Shown here: one piece after another, positions 21,775 to 33,691 of the stretch
Position numbering within the stretch: the first letter of the stretch is position 1
How the letters are laid out: every line of letters begins with the position of its first letter
From: Malachius bipustulatus
Lineage: Eukaryota > Arthropoda > Insecta > Coleoptera > Melyridae
Length of the DNA: 64,000 nucleotides
Direction of reading: 5' to 3'
Assembly (NCBI GenBank): GCA_910589415.1
Contig: OU342637.1
Span: 38,346,162 to 38,410,161, forward strand
Made by a program: the position numbers and the translations under genes
The notes under the pieces: generated by a model
What the model saw: only the letters and a program-made list of their open reading frames with translations
What the model was told of the DNA's origin: nothing
The model's database searches: none

Positions 21775-23085
21775 TTATTTACATCCGCGGCTCCTACAGT
21801 TTCACTATGGCACCTATACAGGGTGTCCCAATATTCCATGGACATGGAGCAACCACAGATTACTGAGGAAAAAAAAAGTCGCTCGGATCAAACTTATCTC
21901 TATACCAAAATGCTTCGTTTGTCCGCTAGAGGGCTTCAAAGTCTTTTGAAAATTTTAGTTTTTTTGAAATAGCTCAAAGTCGGCTGATTCAAATTCGATG
22001 AAATTTGGTAGGTAAATTTCTTATTAAAAGTACTAACTTCTGATGTACATGATAATTTGACGGAAACCCTGGAAGGGGTGAAACTACCCCTACCCTCCAT
22101 TAAAATCGATCGTAATTGTTGATAGGGTAGCAGGAACGCTGTTCATGTTGTTTTGTTTGAAAGATACATCGTTTAAGCCCATTTTTTGTCTCTTACAAAA
22201 ATGGGCTTAAACGATGTATCTTTCAAACAAAAAACCATGAACAGCGTTCCTGCTACCCTATCAACAATTACGATCGATTTTAATGGAGGGTAGGGGTAGT
22301 TTCACCCCTTCCAGGGTTTCCGTCAAATTATCATGTACATCAGAAGTTAGTACTTTTAATAAGAAATTTACCTACCAAATTTCATCGAATTTGAATCAGC
22401 CGACTTTGAGCTATTTCAAAAAAACTAAAATTTTCAAAAGACTTTGAAGCCCTTTAACAGACAAACGAAGCATTTTGGTATAGAGATAAGTTTGATCCGA
22501 GCGACTTTTTTTTTCCTCAGTAATCTGTGGTTGCTCCATGTCCATGGAATTTTGGGACACCTGTATAGGGGTGGAGAACATACCTATAGTAACACCAGGA
22601 AGGTATTCATATGCTTTGCAAATGAAAGGGAAAGCCACAAGACGGCCTATAAACACGGTTTTGAGAGTGCAATGAAAGTACGGACCTGGCAGATGCCACG
22701 ATTACACATCGAGTCTACGGGATGTAAGCACTTGAGAACAAAGCCTAGCACTTCGAAACGAATTCAGGCACGTACTTTGCAATATATCCGCTTATTCATA
22801 TCGTGAAAAGACCACAGGGATTGATGTTACGATTTTTGGAATATAAATGCAAAATAAATGCAAAATTCAAAATAAAAATCGTGCTACTGTTAATCTCGAA
22901 GATTTTCCTTGCCCTGAAAGTGAAGAAAAAAATAGAAATACGACCGTAGTGTCAAAGATGCCTTAGTTGTGACCTTAATATTAGCTTACAATGGCTGTTT
23001 TTAGCTTCTTACCCACCCAGCACCCCTATTTCGCTCCTCGGCCCCGAAAAAATTGATGAAACTTAGGAGCCGCGGATGTAAATAT
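21775..23085. mobile_element. inverted-repeat element interrupted by a CAGGGTG palindrome
   Basis: TTATTTACATCCGCGGCTCC at about 21775 is matched by its complement GGAGCCGCGGATGTAAATAT at about 23066. Weaker inverted similarity continues outward (TCACTTTTGTCCC against GGGGAAAAAGTGA), so the true ends are likely near 21735 and 23180. The left arm is interrupted at 21819. No coding content. Confidence 0.5.
21819..22563. mobile_element. palindromic CAGGGTG element, 745 bp, TA target
   Basis: It starts CAGGGTGTCCCAATATTCC, ends with the complement (the last repeat reads CACCTG), and has TA on each side (21817-21818, 22564-22565). The halves are almost perfect inverted copies meeting near 22185. 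Short open frames on each arm are mirror images of each other and not genes. Confidence 0.85.
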
Positions 23086-24165
23086 TTACCTACTTTTTTT
23101 CCCCGACAAAAAGCAGTTTTAAATAAAACGGTATTTTTATACCTGGCCAAAGGGGAAAAAGTGAACTTTTTGCTTTCCCAGAAAAAAAGTAATTTATTGT
23201 TTTATTACTGATATTTTTCTCTTATCATGTGTATTTAGATAGGTGATTACTTTTTCGATATGGATATACATATCTCAATTTGCACAATGCGTGATGGTTA
23301 GGTACCTACAATATACTCGTAGGTAGATATAAAAATAACACTACTTGTGTAGCAAAGAACAAAATACACAACTGTTTGATAAACTGATGATGATGCGATT
23401 CATCTCGTTATACATTTTTGCATCCGTATATTTTATGTTAGTCATTCATTCCATTCAACGACCTGATAAAACACGTCTTCATTAGGTTTATGGTTTATTT
23501 AGTTAATCAGTGGACAGTGCAGTGAGAGCACTGGAGTGAAGTGAGAGAATAATTTATTAGTACCTACATAATTCGAACTATTAGTATAAGGAGGTATGTA
23601 GTTTATCGTCTTTTGTCTGCTTTTATTTAACTATATTAAGAAAAAACTAATTAGAGATTCTTTCTTTTTTGATTTTCCTCCTTTTTTGTCAATTTGTGTT
23701 TTATAATTTTTCAAACTATTTCCCTATTTACCTATCAAAATATTAATATTGTTTTATAAGTGAGTACTTTTTTATTTTGGTATATTTTTATACAGTGAGA
23801 ACCACATAACACGGAACATCAGAAAAAAAAACCTTGCGCATCAATCGCATAAATAGTGTATTTTTATGCGATTCATTGATGAATATTTTCACCGCTTTTT
23901 AAATTGGCTTTCTGAAATTTTCCATAGTCGGGTCATGTTAGCGTAGTGGTTTACTGTGAAAATTTCATTTTCATTCTCCCCTTTACGAAAGTGCAACTTT
24001 CTGTCTTGATAAGACAACCGAAAGCGAAAGTAAAACATCCTAGGTGATAGGTTGCTAGGTGGTTGCTAGCTATGAAAAACTTTCGTGGCCTGGACAAAAA
24101 AGCAGAAATGTCAGTTTGATTAACGTTTATTTAGATGGAAAATTAAATGTAAAACTGCAATAAAA

Positions 24166-24233
24166 ATTCCAGTAAATCTTTCTGGAACATACAAATAATT
24201 ATTACTGTATGTTCCAGAAAGATTTACTGGAAT
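24166..24233. repeat. perfect 28-bp inverted repeat with 12-base loop
   Basis: ATTCCAGTAAATCTTTCTGG... at 24166-24193 is exactly complementary to 24206-24233, giving a stable hairpin with a short AT loop. Confidence 0.85.
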
Positions 24234-24468
24234 CTGCAGCTTCTTGAATGAAATTCATTTTGAACTAAACTACGATCAAAGATTCTGAAATTATAGCGGT
24301 ACAAACTTGACAGTGTCATAAATTAATATTTTAAAACTATCGTTACTATGGTAATGTTAAAAACATGGCACCTTATAATAATTCCATTGTTATCACTGAA
24401 TCGTATTATTTTACTCATTTCTTCTTAATCCGTGGTTCAATATGGCAAGGGGGGAATGAAAAGTTTAA

Positions 24469-24599
24469 TACATTACACGCTACGAAAGCTCTTTCAGGTG
24501 CTCGGAGTTTTTAAATATCCTCGGCTACGCTATACGCTTCGCCTCGGCTATTCAAATACTCCTCACACCTAAAAGTGAACTTTCGTAGCTTGTAATGTA
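24469..24599. repeat. 131-bp palindromic MITE-like hairpin
   Basis: TACATTACACGCTACGAAAG at the left pairs with CTTTCGTAGCTTGTAATGTA at the right. The centre is the GC-rich CGGCTACGCTATACGCTTCG. Ends begin and finish with TA. Confidence 0.65.
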
Positions 24600-26039
24600 A
24601 ATAACTATTTATTTCGTTTGAAAACGTGCCTTAGAATGGATTTTTTAAATTTAAACAAAACAAAAAAAAAAAAAAAAAAAATGGCAAAATTTAACAATTT
24701 TTTTCCTTTTCCTGCGCCCACCATTGGCTAACTTTACTTAAAAATACTATTCTTTACACTACCTTTAATTAATAAATTCGCAAAAAAGTGAATAAGGGGA
24801 GTTTTGAAAACCGAAAATTGAAATTTTAGAGGAATAAACATCATGTAACTAATATCTCCACCATTTTTCTTATTTGCTTCTTGAAAACTTTTAGAGTTAA
24901 GAGGTATCAGTATAGTAATCTACTGGAAAAATTTCAGTTTAATTCCTTCAAAAATAGGCTCATAAACGGTTATAGAAATTTACAATTTTCACCCTGCTTT
25001 TCCTACCCACGCCACTGGCTTATTAATAGAAATAATGCAAATTTTATTGCATTAGCTCAAATTTCAAATAATTTTCTTCCAATCTTGTTAATTTAATTTA
25101 AAAGATTTTTCTATCATGCTTATTATATTAGGGGTTCAAAAAATTACATTTTTTTCTAAAATTAAAAAAAAATGCCGTTTTGGAACAGCCCTACCGATTT
25201 GAGTCAAATACAGTGCCAGACGACGCCTTAATTGCGACTATCTTACCCCCCAAAAAATTCAGCACCCTAGATTGAAAGCTGCGACCAGAAACCGGGCCTC
25301 ATGAGCGGTTTTTTTTTTAATTTGGTGGGACAGCCTGTAGAAGTAACGCAACTTTGGGAAAATGTTTTTGACGAAAATCAAACTTCATCCTTAAGTTTCA
25401 CAAGAAGAGTAAAAAATTTCGTTCATTAATCTTGAAAGATGAAGCTACAGAGGAGCGTTTTTCAAATTTTAGAGAAATAAACATAATGTAAAAGAAATTT
25501 TATTCCAATCCTGTTGATTTGGTTTCAAAGTTTTTTTACATCTTGCTCATACAGGATTTCGAAAACTAGCCAATTTTCCGAAAATTCAAATGGCCGCCAT
25601 TTTGAAACGGCTCGGCCGATTTGGCTCAAGTGCAATACCAGACCACAAAATGAGATTTCAGGACAAAAACCGTATTTCCGGAATTTTGAAAGGACAACCT
25701 GTAGGTAGAAGTAACGCGAATTCTAAAAAAAATTCTACAATATAGTATGCGTTTTAAGAGATGAAGTATTTGCAATCCATATATTGTAATTGTGCACTGT
25801 TCAGGAAGCTCTTACCCTTTATTTGAGCTCTTCGGATCTCGTGAATAGGAACGGCGTTATAAACCGATGACTTGACTTTTCCTAATAATAATTTTAAAAA
25901 ATCCAAGGGTGTTAAAGTCTGATGACCTAGGCGGCCATTAAACTATTCTTCCTATCCATCTACCAGAAAACTGAGCATTAAGCAACTGCCGAACTTGTCG
26001 GGAAAAATGTCGGTACCACTATAATTATTAAGGGGTGTC

Positions 26040-26258
26040 TTCTATACCTTTTCAATGTCAATTTCAGAAATAGTAACACCTATTCCAGAAAAAGTAAAAT
26101 CAAATTCAGTAAGTATAAGGAACTTCAACTTCAGAATAGTAAATTCAGATTCAGAAATAGTAATTTCAATGTCAAAAAAGTGAATTCAGATTCAGAATAG
26201 GTAAAGTCAAATTTAGAAAAAGTAAAAACAATTTGAGATTTTGAGAATAAGTAATTCA
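26040..26258. repeat. degenerate tandem repeat (TTCAGAAAAAGTAA-like)
   Basis: A unit of about 15-20 bases (ATTCAGAATAGTAAATTCAG, TTCAGAAATAGTAATTTCA) repeats with much variation. It stops exactly where the next palindrome begins and has replaced that palindrome's left terminus. Confidence 0.6.
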
Positions 26259-27096
26259 GGCGCGAGAACCTTAGGGCATTTTTATATGGAGAAGTCCTGG
26301 GAGTAGAAGTATAAAAATTTGTACGTGTATGATTTCGGTTTTGCCGAGCTGAACTAAAATATTCACAACACCTCACCATTTCCGGTTATACCGGAAGTTG
26401 CCATCAACTTTCTTATTTTAAATGGGACACCTGTATATTATTATATTTTCAGATTGTCTGAAAAAATGCAATAAAAACGGGGTTTACAGTTCAAAATTGT
26501 ACCGAGTGGTTTATGAGTTATAAACAAATGAAAATCGCAATTTTCCATTTTCAAAGCAGCTTAGGTTGAAAACGGGTCAAGATATCGGAAAACGACTTAC
26601 ATGTCCCTATCTTAACTTTTCACGTAGTATAAAAATTTGTATACAAAGTGATGAAAAATCAGCGATTTTCAAAAAAAAAATAATAAAAAATATTTTTTTT
26701 GTAGGTACTCTAGCGTAGTATACAAAAAGTTAGGATACGGACATGTAAGCCGTTTTCCGATATCTTGACCCGTTTTCAAGCTAAGCTGCTTTGAAAATGG
26801 AAAAGTGCAATTTTCATTTGTTTATAACTCATAAATTGGTCGTTACAAATTTAAACTGTAAACATCATTTTTATTACTTTTTTTCAGGCAATCTGAAAAT
26901 GTAATAATATACAGGGTGTACCATTTAAAACAAGAAAAATATGTCAACTTCCGGTATAACCGGAAGTGGTGTGGGGTTTGAATATTTTAGTTCAGCTCGT
27001 CAAAACCGAAATTATACACGCACAAATTTTTAGACTTCTACTCCCAGGACTTCTCCATATAAAAATGCCCTAATAAGGTTCTCGCGCCTCACCCTG
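26259..27096. mobile_element. palindromic CAGGGTG element lacking its left terminus
   Basis: The right end is CTCACCCTG followed by TA (27097-27098). The left end begins at GGCGCGAGAACC with the outer ten bases missing. Arms include inverted copies of TTCCGGTATAACCGGAAG and of the GTTAAGATAGGGACATGT core (26596-26628 and 26728-26760). No coding content. Confidence 0.75.
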
Positions 27097-27599
27097 TATA
27101 TTTCTATATCTCCTATATTGTGACATAACTATTACGATAGTGTTTGCCTTTTATTATTTTTATTATCGGGAACGGAATTACAGGCATTCAAAGTTTACCT
27201 ATTCCCTGAGTTCAACAAAATTTTTCAATGTGGCATCGTTGTTCGAATTTGATATTTTGAATATTATCGAATATGTATCCGCGCAACGATTGTTGTTTTA
27301 AGCTTTGTTAGACTTGCCATTTCATATGTTTCCATGGTAACTCTATATCTGGTTATTGTAGACCTACACATCATTTTTCTGCCTGAAGAAGGGTATCCCA
27401 GTGCAGTGTTGTGACTTTATTTTCCACAAAAGTGGTTATATCTTCTTAAGGGAGTCATACTGGAGAAAAAAGTAAACAAACTTATTAGAATCGGTAATCC
27501 ACAATGGATGCTGTGGTGCTGTCCGTGTCCGCCATTTCGGGATCACCCTGTATATACATACAAGCAAGATATCTGTGACCGTTCCTGAAATATCCTGAA
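27097..27599. other. spacer with one solo CAGGGTG-type end
   Basis: A right-type end CACCCTGTATATAC at about 27545 has no partner on its left. Nothing else is supported. Confidence 0.4.
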
Positions 27600-28185
27600 A
27601 AAATGAAAAATCGAGATTTCCTATTTTTTCCATATCTTTTTTTATTATTGGAGATTAATAAATAATTTTTTGTGGGCTTACATAAGTCGACAAGAGCTAC
27701 CCATCTGACATTTTTCAACAAAAATTTTCAAAGCCGCGACTAGGTCCCAGAATTTTAATAGTCACCTTTTGTTTTTCTTATGGCCACCATATTGGTTTTT
27801 TATGTTGTTCGGTATGAAAAAAATCATAAAAACTAAAAATTGTTAAACTTCAAAAAATAAATAAAAGAAAATTTTTCTTCTTTTTTATTTACAAAAAAGA
27901 CAACTTTTTAGACCGAATTTCATAGTAAATTAAAAAACCATAAGGCAAGGCTCTATTTCGACGTATTTTACAGATGTTGACGTTTTTCGACGATTTATAT
28001 TAGGGATTTCTTTGAAAAAAGAAGAATAAAAATAAAAAAAATATTTTTTTGGAGGTTTAGTTTATTAATTTTTGGTTTCCATTATTTTTTCATATCGAAC
28101 GATATAAAAAAATAATATGGCGGCCATAAGAAAAACGAAAGTTGACTGAAAACTCTTGGATCTAGATGGCTCTTGACGATTTATA

Positions 28186-30441
28186 CAGGGTGTATCTAAA
28201 TAACACCGAAAAAAATTAAGGGGTGATTCTGTGATGAAAATTAAGGGGGGGTATTTGGTATAGAATTTTTCGAAAAAACTCTCCCCGAAAAAGTTACACC
28301 CCTTTGAAGAATAAAAAAAAAAGGTTTTTATTTTCCCTGTATACAGGGTGTCCGGAAATTATGAGCAAAAAATTAAGGGGGTGATTCTTCTTGATGAAAT
28401 ATTGCCAAAAGTATCAATAATTTTTTTTCGAAAACTCAAAAAGAAGAAAGTTATAAGCCTCCAAAGTTGATTTTTTAAAATCAATATTTTTTTATAACTT
28501 TTTTTCTAGTGTACGGATTTTCTTAAAATTTGACACACTTGCCACTAATGTTGCTTTACATCCTTGGTCCAAATTAGACTTGAATCCCTCGAAATCAAAA
28601 GCCCTTAACTGCCCTTGACCTTCAAAAAAGGCCTATAATTTTTTTCGTAATATTTTTTTCTGAGTTTTGAAGACGCACAATTAAAGAACAAGAAGAAATA
28701 TTCGGAAAAGGTCCTCTTTGTCTATCACGATAAAATGACCTGTTTCCGAGTAAAACTGTTTTAAAAATTTGCTTGCACTAAAATTGATCACCATAAACTA
28801 TGATCATTCTGCAACAATACCAAAGCATGCTTTGGAAACAGCTGCAGGGTTGCCTAGGAAACAAGACGTTTGCTTTGGATTTCATTTTGACAGCAATTTT
28901 TTTTTTTTATTAAAATTATTTTATTAAAAAAAAATGATTAAATTTTTGTTTTGTTTTAAAAAAAAATCATTTCCAAGTCTATTTATATTCGAATGTCTCT
29001 GTTTTGTACAAAACTAGGCAACCCTGCAGCTGTTTCCAAAGCATGCTTTGGTATTTTTGCAAAATGATCATAATTTATGGTGATCAATTTTAGTGCAAGC
29101 AAATTTTTAAAACAGTTTTACTTGGAAACAGGTCATTTTATCGTGACAGACAAAGAGGACCTTTTCCGAATATTTCTTCATGTTCTTCAATTGTGCGTCT
29201 TCAAACCTCAGAAAAAAATCTTACGAAAAAAGTTATAGACATTTTTTGAAGGTCAACGGCAGTTAAGGCCTTTTGATTTCGAGGGATTCAAGTCTAATTT
29301 GGACCAAGGATGTAAAGCAACATCAGTGGCAAGTGTGTGAAATTTTAAGAAAATCCGTACACTAGAAAAAAAGTTATAAAAAAATCAAATTTGGAGGCTT
29401 ATAACTTTCTTCTTTTTGATTTTTCGAAAAAAAATTATTGATACTTTTGGCAATATTTCATCAAGAAGAATCACCCCCTTAATTTTTTGCTCACAATTTC
29501 CGGACACCCTGTATTAAGCTAAAGACACGAAAATTGGTAAATACTAATTGTCAATGAAACTATATATTTTGATTTTTTTTCAACTCTGAAGTATGCTTAG
29601 AAGGGATTGAAATAGTCAACCCCTAAGATATTTTACCTTACATTTTTTTTTAAATTAAAATTTTTCTTTAAAAAAACCACGGCTGAATAGCTCAATTAAT
29701 CTACAAACTTTTTTATCTCCACAAGTTTTTTTCTGAAACTTGCGCACTTAAGAGAAAAAAATAAAATGTATTGCAAGCTCATCATATGTTATAAATAGTG
29801 TTATATTGAACAATAGCCAACCAAAAAATTAGGCAAAGATTCTTACAACTAAAACAATAGTTAACAAAGAATGAAAAAAGAAACTGTCGAAGGTCAACAA
29901 TGCAATAAGAATGGTAACAGAAAATTACACGCAGAATCCTGCTATCAGTATTATTGTTTTTATGAATGTCACTGCAAAGCACAGACCACTAGACCTTAAG
30001 GCAAAATATACTCGCGTTTGCTCATCTTTGTGAAAATGCATTTCATTTATTTTTTTTCTCGTAAATGCTTAAGTTTTCGAAACAACTTGTGAAGATAAAA
30101 AAGTTTGTAGATTCATTGAGCTATTCAGCCATGTTTTTTTAGAGAAAAATTTTATCTAAAAAAAAATTGTAAGGTAAAATATCTTAGGGGTTCACTATTT
30201 CAATCCCTTCTAAGCATACTTCAGAGTTAAAAAAAATTAAAAATATGTAGTGTCATTGACAATTAATATTTACCAATTTTCGTGTCTTTAGCTTAATATA
30301 CAGGGAAAATAAAAAATAAATAAAACCATTTTTTTTTAATTCTTTGGAGGGGTGTAACTTTTTTGGGGAGAGTTTTTTCAAAAAATTCTATATACCAAAT
30401 ACCCCTCTTAATTTTTTTCGGTGTTATTTAGATACACCCTG
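28186..30441. mobile_element. palindromic CAGGGTG element (middle layer), TA target
   Basis: It starts CAGGGTGTATCTAAATAAC and ends with the complement, with TA at 28184-28185 and 30442-30443. Without the 1170-bp nested insertion it is 1086 bp. Its arms mirror each other, including the base-for-base match of CCCTGTATATTAAGCTAAAG (around the insertion point) to its complement at about 30284-30303. Confidence 0.85.
28344..29511. mobile_element. palindromic CAGGGTG element (inner layer), 1168 bp, TA target
   Basis: It starts CAGGGTGTCCGGAAATTATG and ends with the complement, flanked by TA (28342-28343, 29512-29513). Arms are near-perfect inverted copies, including GCAGCTGTTTCCAAAGCATGC at the core. 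Removing it plus one TA restores the symmetry of the enclosing element exactly. No gene. Confidence 0.9.
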
Positions 30442-30588
30442 TATAAGTCTACAAAACAATTATTTATTAACTTCCAATAATAAGCAAGATATGGCAAAAA
30501 TAAGAAATCTCGAGACGGATTCGAGATGGCCACAAAACTGCGCATGTTTTCTCTAATTTAACCGACCCTGCTGTATCTCTTATAACGT

Positions 30589-31090
30589 TCAGGAGATAGC
30601 AGATAGCAATACCTCATGATTAACCGTGTCAAACGCCCTCGAGAAGTAAAGCAAAATCACAATTGTCAGCATTCCTGCGTCAGTGGCCCTCAAAATATCA
30701 TCAGACATCGATAGCAATGCTGTACAACAGCTATGATTAGGTCTGAAACCATGCTGAATATCTGGTAAGATTTTATATTTTGTCAAGTAGGTATTCTTCA
30801 AGCTGACTGTACATCACTCTCTCGAGAACTTTTGACAGCGTTGGCAGTATAGAAATCGACCTAAAATGTCCGTACTCCGTGGGTAGTCTACTTTTAGGAA
30901 TAGGAATAACGCTATTGAAATCTAACGCTATCGTCTTCCATCGAGATGGGAAATAATTTCCAGTTAAACAGCAATTTATAATATGACTTAAATAAGATAT
31001 AATGTGAGGACAACACATGGCAATCATACCCATCCCAAGACCATCACATCCCGACGACCTAGTCCCAATTAATACCTGAGATGATCTCAA
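30589..31090 (-). pseudogene. RT fragment of a non-LTR retrotransposon
   Basis: Two frames together show the N-terminal RT blocks: GTRSSGCDGLGMGMI, a PIPKS...YGHFRSISILPTLSKVLERV block, then GFRPNHSCCTALL and a degraded motif A, LLYFSRAFDTVNHEVLL. The order and spacing fit a Jockey/CR1-type LINE. A frameshift near 30780 and the absence of the catalytic ADD box show a truncated relic. Confidence 0.75.
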
Positions 31091-31838
31091 GTAACTATAC
31101 TCTCACCACTTAATTTTTGAGGATATGACAAAAAGTTTCGAATTAAAAAACATCCAAATTATTTCGGGATTATACTACATATGTGTTTTGAATACACCCT
31201 TAATTGAAAAAATACGGAGAAACTACCCATTTTCCCTTCTAGCATGACTATTACGCCCCCTAGCGGTAGTTTTAGAAGCTCAAAAATATTTTCCAGCTAT
31301 TTTTTGGAGCCACTTTTCCTCCTAAAAAAATTTTACCCTAAAGCTGTGTGACGAGCCATATTGCCTGAGATGTGGTTGGCGTCCATTCTTAGTTGCCCAC
31401 CCTGTACATATAACTGTGAAATGTATTGTGAAGATATTAAGATCTTAGAATCAGAAAGTAATCTTTTTAAAAGACAATTTTTAGAAATGTGTCATATAAA
31501 TAAAAATATTGATAACTGTATCAATTCAAAATCAGATATACAAAATTTAAATAGAATATAAGTATAAATAAGCTATATATTTTGGATTTTGAAAAACACA
31601 AATATTTTTAAACAACTAATGAACATAATATAAAAATAACTATTAAAGTTTGTTGTGATTTAAAAAAAAAACCATTAGGTATTCAAAATGTTAAGAAACT
31701 TAAAAAATTTATGTCAATTGTATTTTTTTTTTAATTTTCATCAAAATTATTTTTAATGATAATATTTATAAATATTTGGCATAAATTTACAATAGAAAAA
31801 TTTAAAATTTATAAACATTACCTTATTTATGAATTGGT
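31091..31838. other. non-coding spacer
   Basis: AT-rich. One CACCCTGTACATATAAC (31398) resembles a CAGGGTG-type end. Nothing else is supported. Confidence 0.4.
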
Positions 31839-32771
31839 ATGTCTGATCCAGTGTTAAATGCTACAATCACTTACGAAACGTCAGTAGCTGGAACTAAAAC
31901 ACTTCTTGAATCAATGTCTAACTACAGTCCTTTCGATAAGAATACCCATGATGCCACTCTAAGGAGCGCTCTAAAGATAGGACAAGAAACGAAGAAGATA
32001 AGCAATGAAATGATTATATCTAACGCAGTAAAAAAATTTTCACCTAGTCGTCAACGAACAATCCTGAGAGCAACAGACAAGAAAATGAAAACTGGTGTTT
32101 GGTTGTCTTGTCCACCTATCAAAAGATCAAATTGCGACTTATCCCCTTGTGAGTTCAGAGATGGTCTTGCTATTCGTTATGTTAGAGTCCCAATCAATAA
32201 TGCCAACCACATGTGATGGATGCGGTAAAAATTTTTCAATTGACCATGCTTTAAACTGCCGCTTGGGCGGTTTAATAATTAGAAGACATAATGAGATTAG
32301 AGATGCTTTAGGTGACTTAATGGAAATTGCATGGGGAAATTGTATTCGAGAACCTATGTTTGAAGATAATGGAACAAAAAAGATGAACCTGCACTAAAAG
32401 CTGATTTGGGATGCCGAGGAGTCTGGGAGCCGCAAGTTGAGGCATTGTTTGATATTCGTGTTGTAGACACTGATGCCCCATCTTACAGTTCTCTCTCTCC
32501 CGAGTGCATTATAAATCGAGCCGAATCCGAAAAAAAGAAAAAATATACATTGGCAAGCCAAAGACGACATGCTTCATTTACCCCACTAGATGGTTTTCTT
32601 GGAAATGAATTTCAGACTTTATTCAGAAGAATTGCAGAACAACTTGTTGAAAAATGGCATATTCCTTATAGCATTATTATGAATTGGCTCAGAGTAAAAA
32701 TTGGATGTGCCACAATTAGAGCGAGCATCAGTATGTGCATTAGAAGAAGTCGTAAAATGGCGCTCAATTAG
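31839..32771 (+). pseudogene. C-terminal part of an RT/restriction-like endonuclease element protein, decayed
   Basis: Three overlapping frames read as one protein. First comes the region before the finger (CPPIKRSNCDLSPCEFRDGLAIRY), then a CCHC finger CDGCGKNFSIDHALNCRLGG with RRHNEIRDALGDL. The third part has a putative nuclease core, DLGCRGVWEPQVEALFDIRV and SEKKKKY, and a conserved tail ending in IRASISMCIRRSRK. The CCHC plus PD-(D/E)XK-like order is that of R2-type elements. The gene at 40019-42880 has the same order of parts. At least two frameshifts (near 32130 and 32400) disable it, and the RT half is missing. Confidence 0.6.
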
Positions 32772-33047
32772 GGATTTTTCTGATGGAGCTGGAATACCAA
32801 TATTTTCGTATTAATTATTATTATTGTTATATAGTTGTTATGCTTTTATACTGATATAATATTATGTAGATTGACGTCATTATGTATAATCTGCTAAAAT
32901 GTGAAAATTTTTATAGTTAATATTTCAATAAAATTATATTCCTTATTTATGAAGATTTTTAAGATGCTATAATTTTATTTTGATCTCTTGTACGTACCTA
33001 TTTATCTTAAGATCGTTAAAAAATATTGATTTCTTATAATTTTTACA

Positions 33048-33095
33048 GTTCTCCTGATGAAGATCTGAAATTTAGATCGAAATATAGAGTTTAAC
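33048..33095 (+). ncRNA. hammerhead-like ribozyme motif (type I, minimal stem III)
   Basis: The conserved core CTGATGA (33054-33060) is followed by a stem II of GATCT pairing with AGATC across a 7-base loop, then GAAA (33079-33082). Next come TATA and GAG. Stem I can form from GTTCTC (33048-33053) with GAG..AAC (33087-33095, three bases bulged). ATA at 33084-33086 fits the NUH cleavage triplet. Stem III is only the palindrome TATA, as in minimal hammerheads that work as dimers in Penelope-like and related retroelements. No Penelope RT was found nearby. Confidence 0.5.
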
Positions 33096-33691
33096 AAAAA
33101 AGGATCACACCTTTTATTTGTGACACCGCTTGCCTCAAATTTTCAAATAATTAAACTAACGGTGGTTTACTACATTCATAATGTAAAGATTTTATATACT
33201 TACCTGCTTCAAAATTATCTATTATCAAAAAGATTAATAAATTATTATTATTGAAATATTTATTTAGCAATAAAATTTTCGAGAAAATTTTCAAAAAATT
33301 TTAAAGAGTTTGGAAGACAATGAGGAAAGCTACTTTAATTATTGGACAGGAGGTAAATAAAAATGCATAAATAATTGTGAGATTTTTTTTTTAATTTAAT
33401 ATTTTTTGATTTTAATTCTTTCGCCAATTCCGTTTCTTTTTACATTCATTCATTTTGTTTATATAAGCCTTAATTAGAAGAATAAAATATTTGTCAAGAA
33501 ATATGTTTGAACATTTATCACAAATTTGATCATTCCTAAAATTATTATGGAAATTTAATATTAATTTCTTTTTCACCCCCAAAATACTTTCCTTCAGATA
33601 TTTACCGATGTTATTTAAAAAAATTTAATTATTTACATCTGTTCGTTTTGCTAAATCATTTGGTAAGTACATTAGGGATGATATCAATAAT

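Larger units (their letters stand above)
23086..26039. other. non-coding AT-rich region with hairpins
   Basis: No gene is supported. A block at about 23829-23967 (CATAAATAGTGTATTTTTATGCG...TTTTTAAATTGGCTTTCTGAA) recurs in diverged form at 39525-39695. Two hairpins are listed separately. GGGACAGCCTGTAGAAGTAACG (25327) and GGACAACCTGTAGGTAGAAGTA (25691) look like two copies of one element end. Confidence 0.45.
27600..30520. mobile_element. outer palindrome, interrupted in its right arm
   Basis: The left arm (about 27600-27965) contains TTCCATATCTTTTTTTATTA, TTAATAAATAATTTTTTGTG and TTTTTCTTATGGCCACCATA. The right arm gives the complements at about 28060-28185 and, after the insertion 28186-30441, at 30442-30520. 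Removing the insertion restores the mirrored order. This is the oldest of three nested layers. Its own ends are not resolved. Confidence 0.7.

Noticed and set aside
21704..22806. Open frames on opposite strands with the same peptide in the 21.8-22.6 kb palindrome
   Set aside because: The arms are inverted copies, so any open frame appears twice; no domain is present.
29782..29982. Hydrophobic open frame resembling a membrane protein
   Set aside because: AT-rich palindrome loop; the hydrophobicity follows from T-rich codons.
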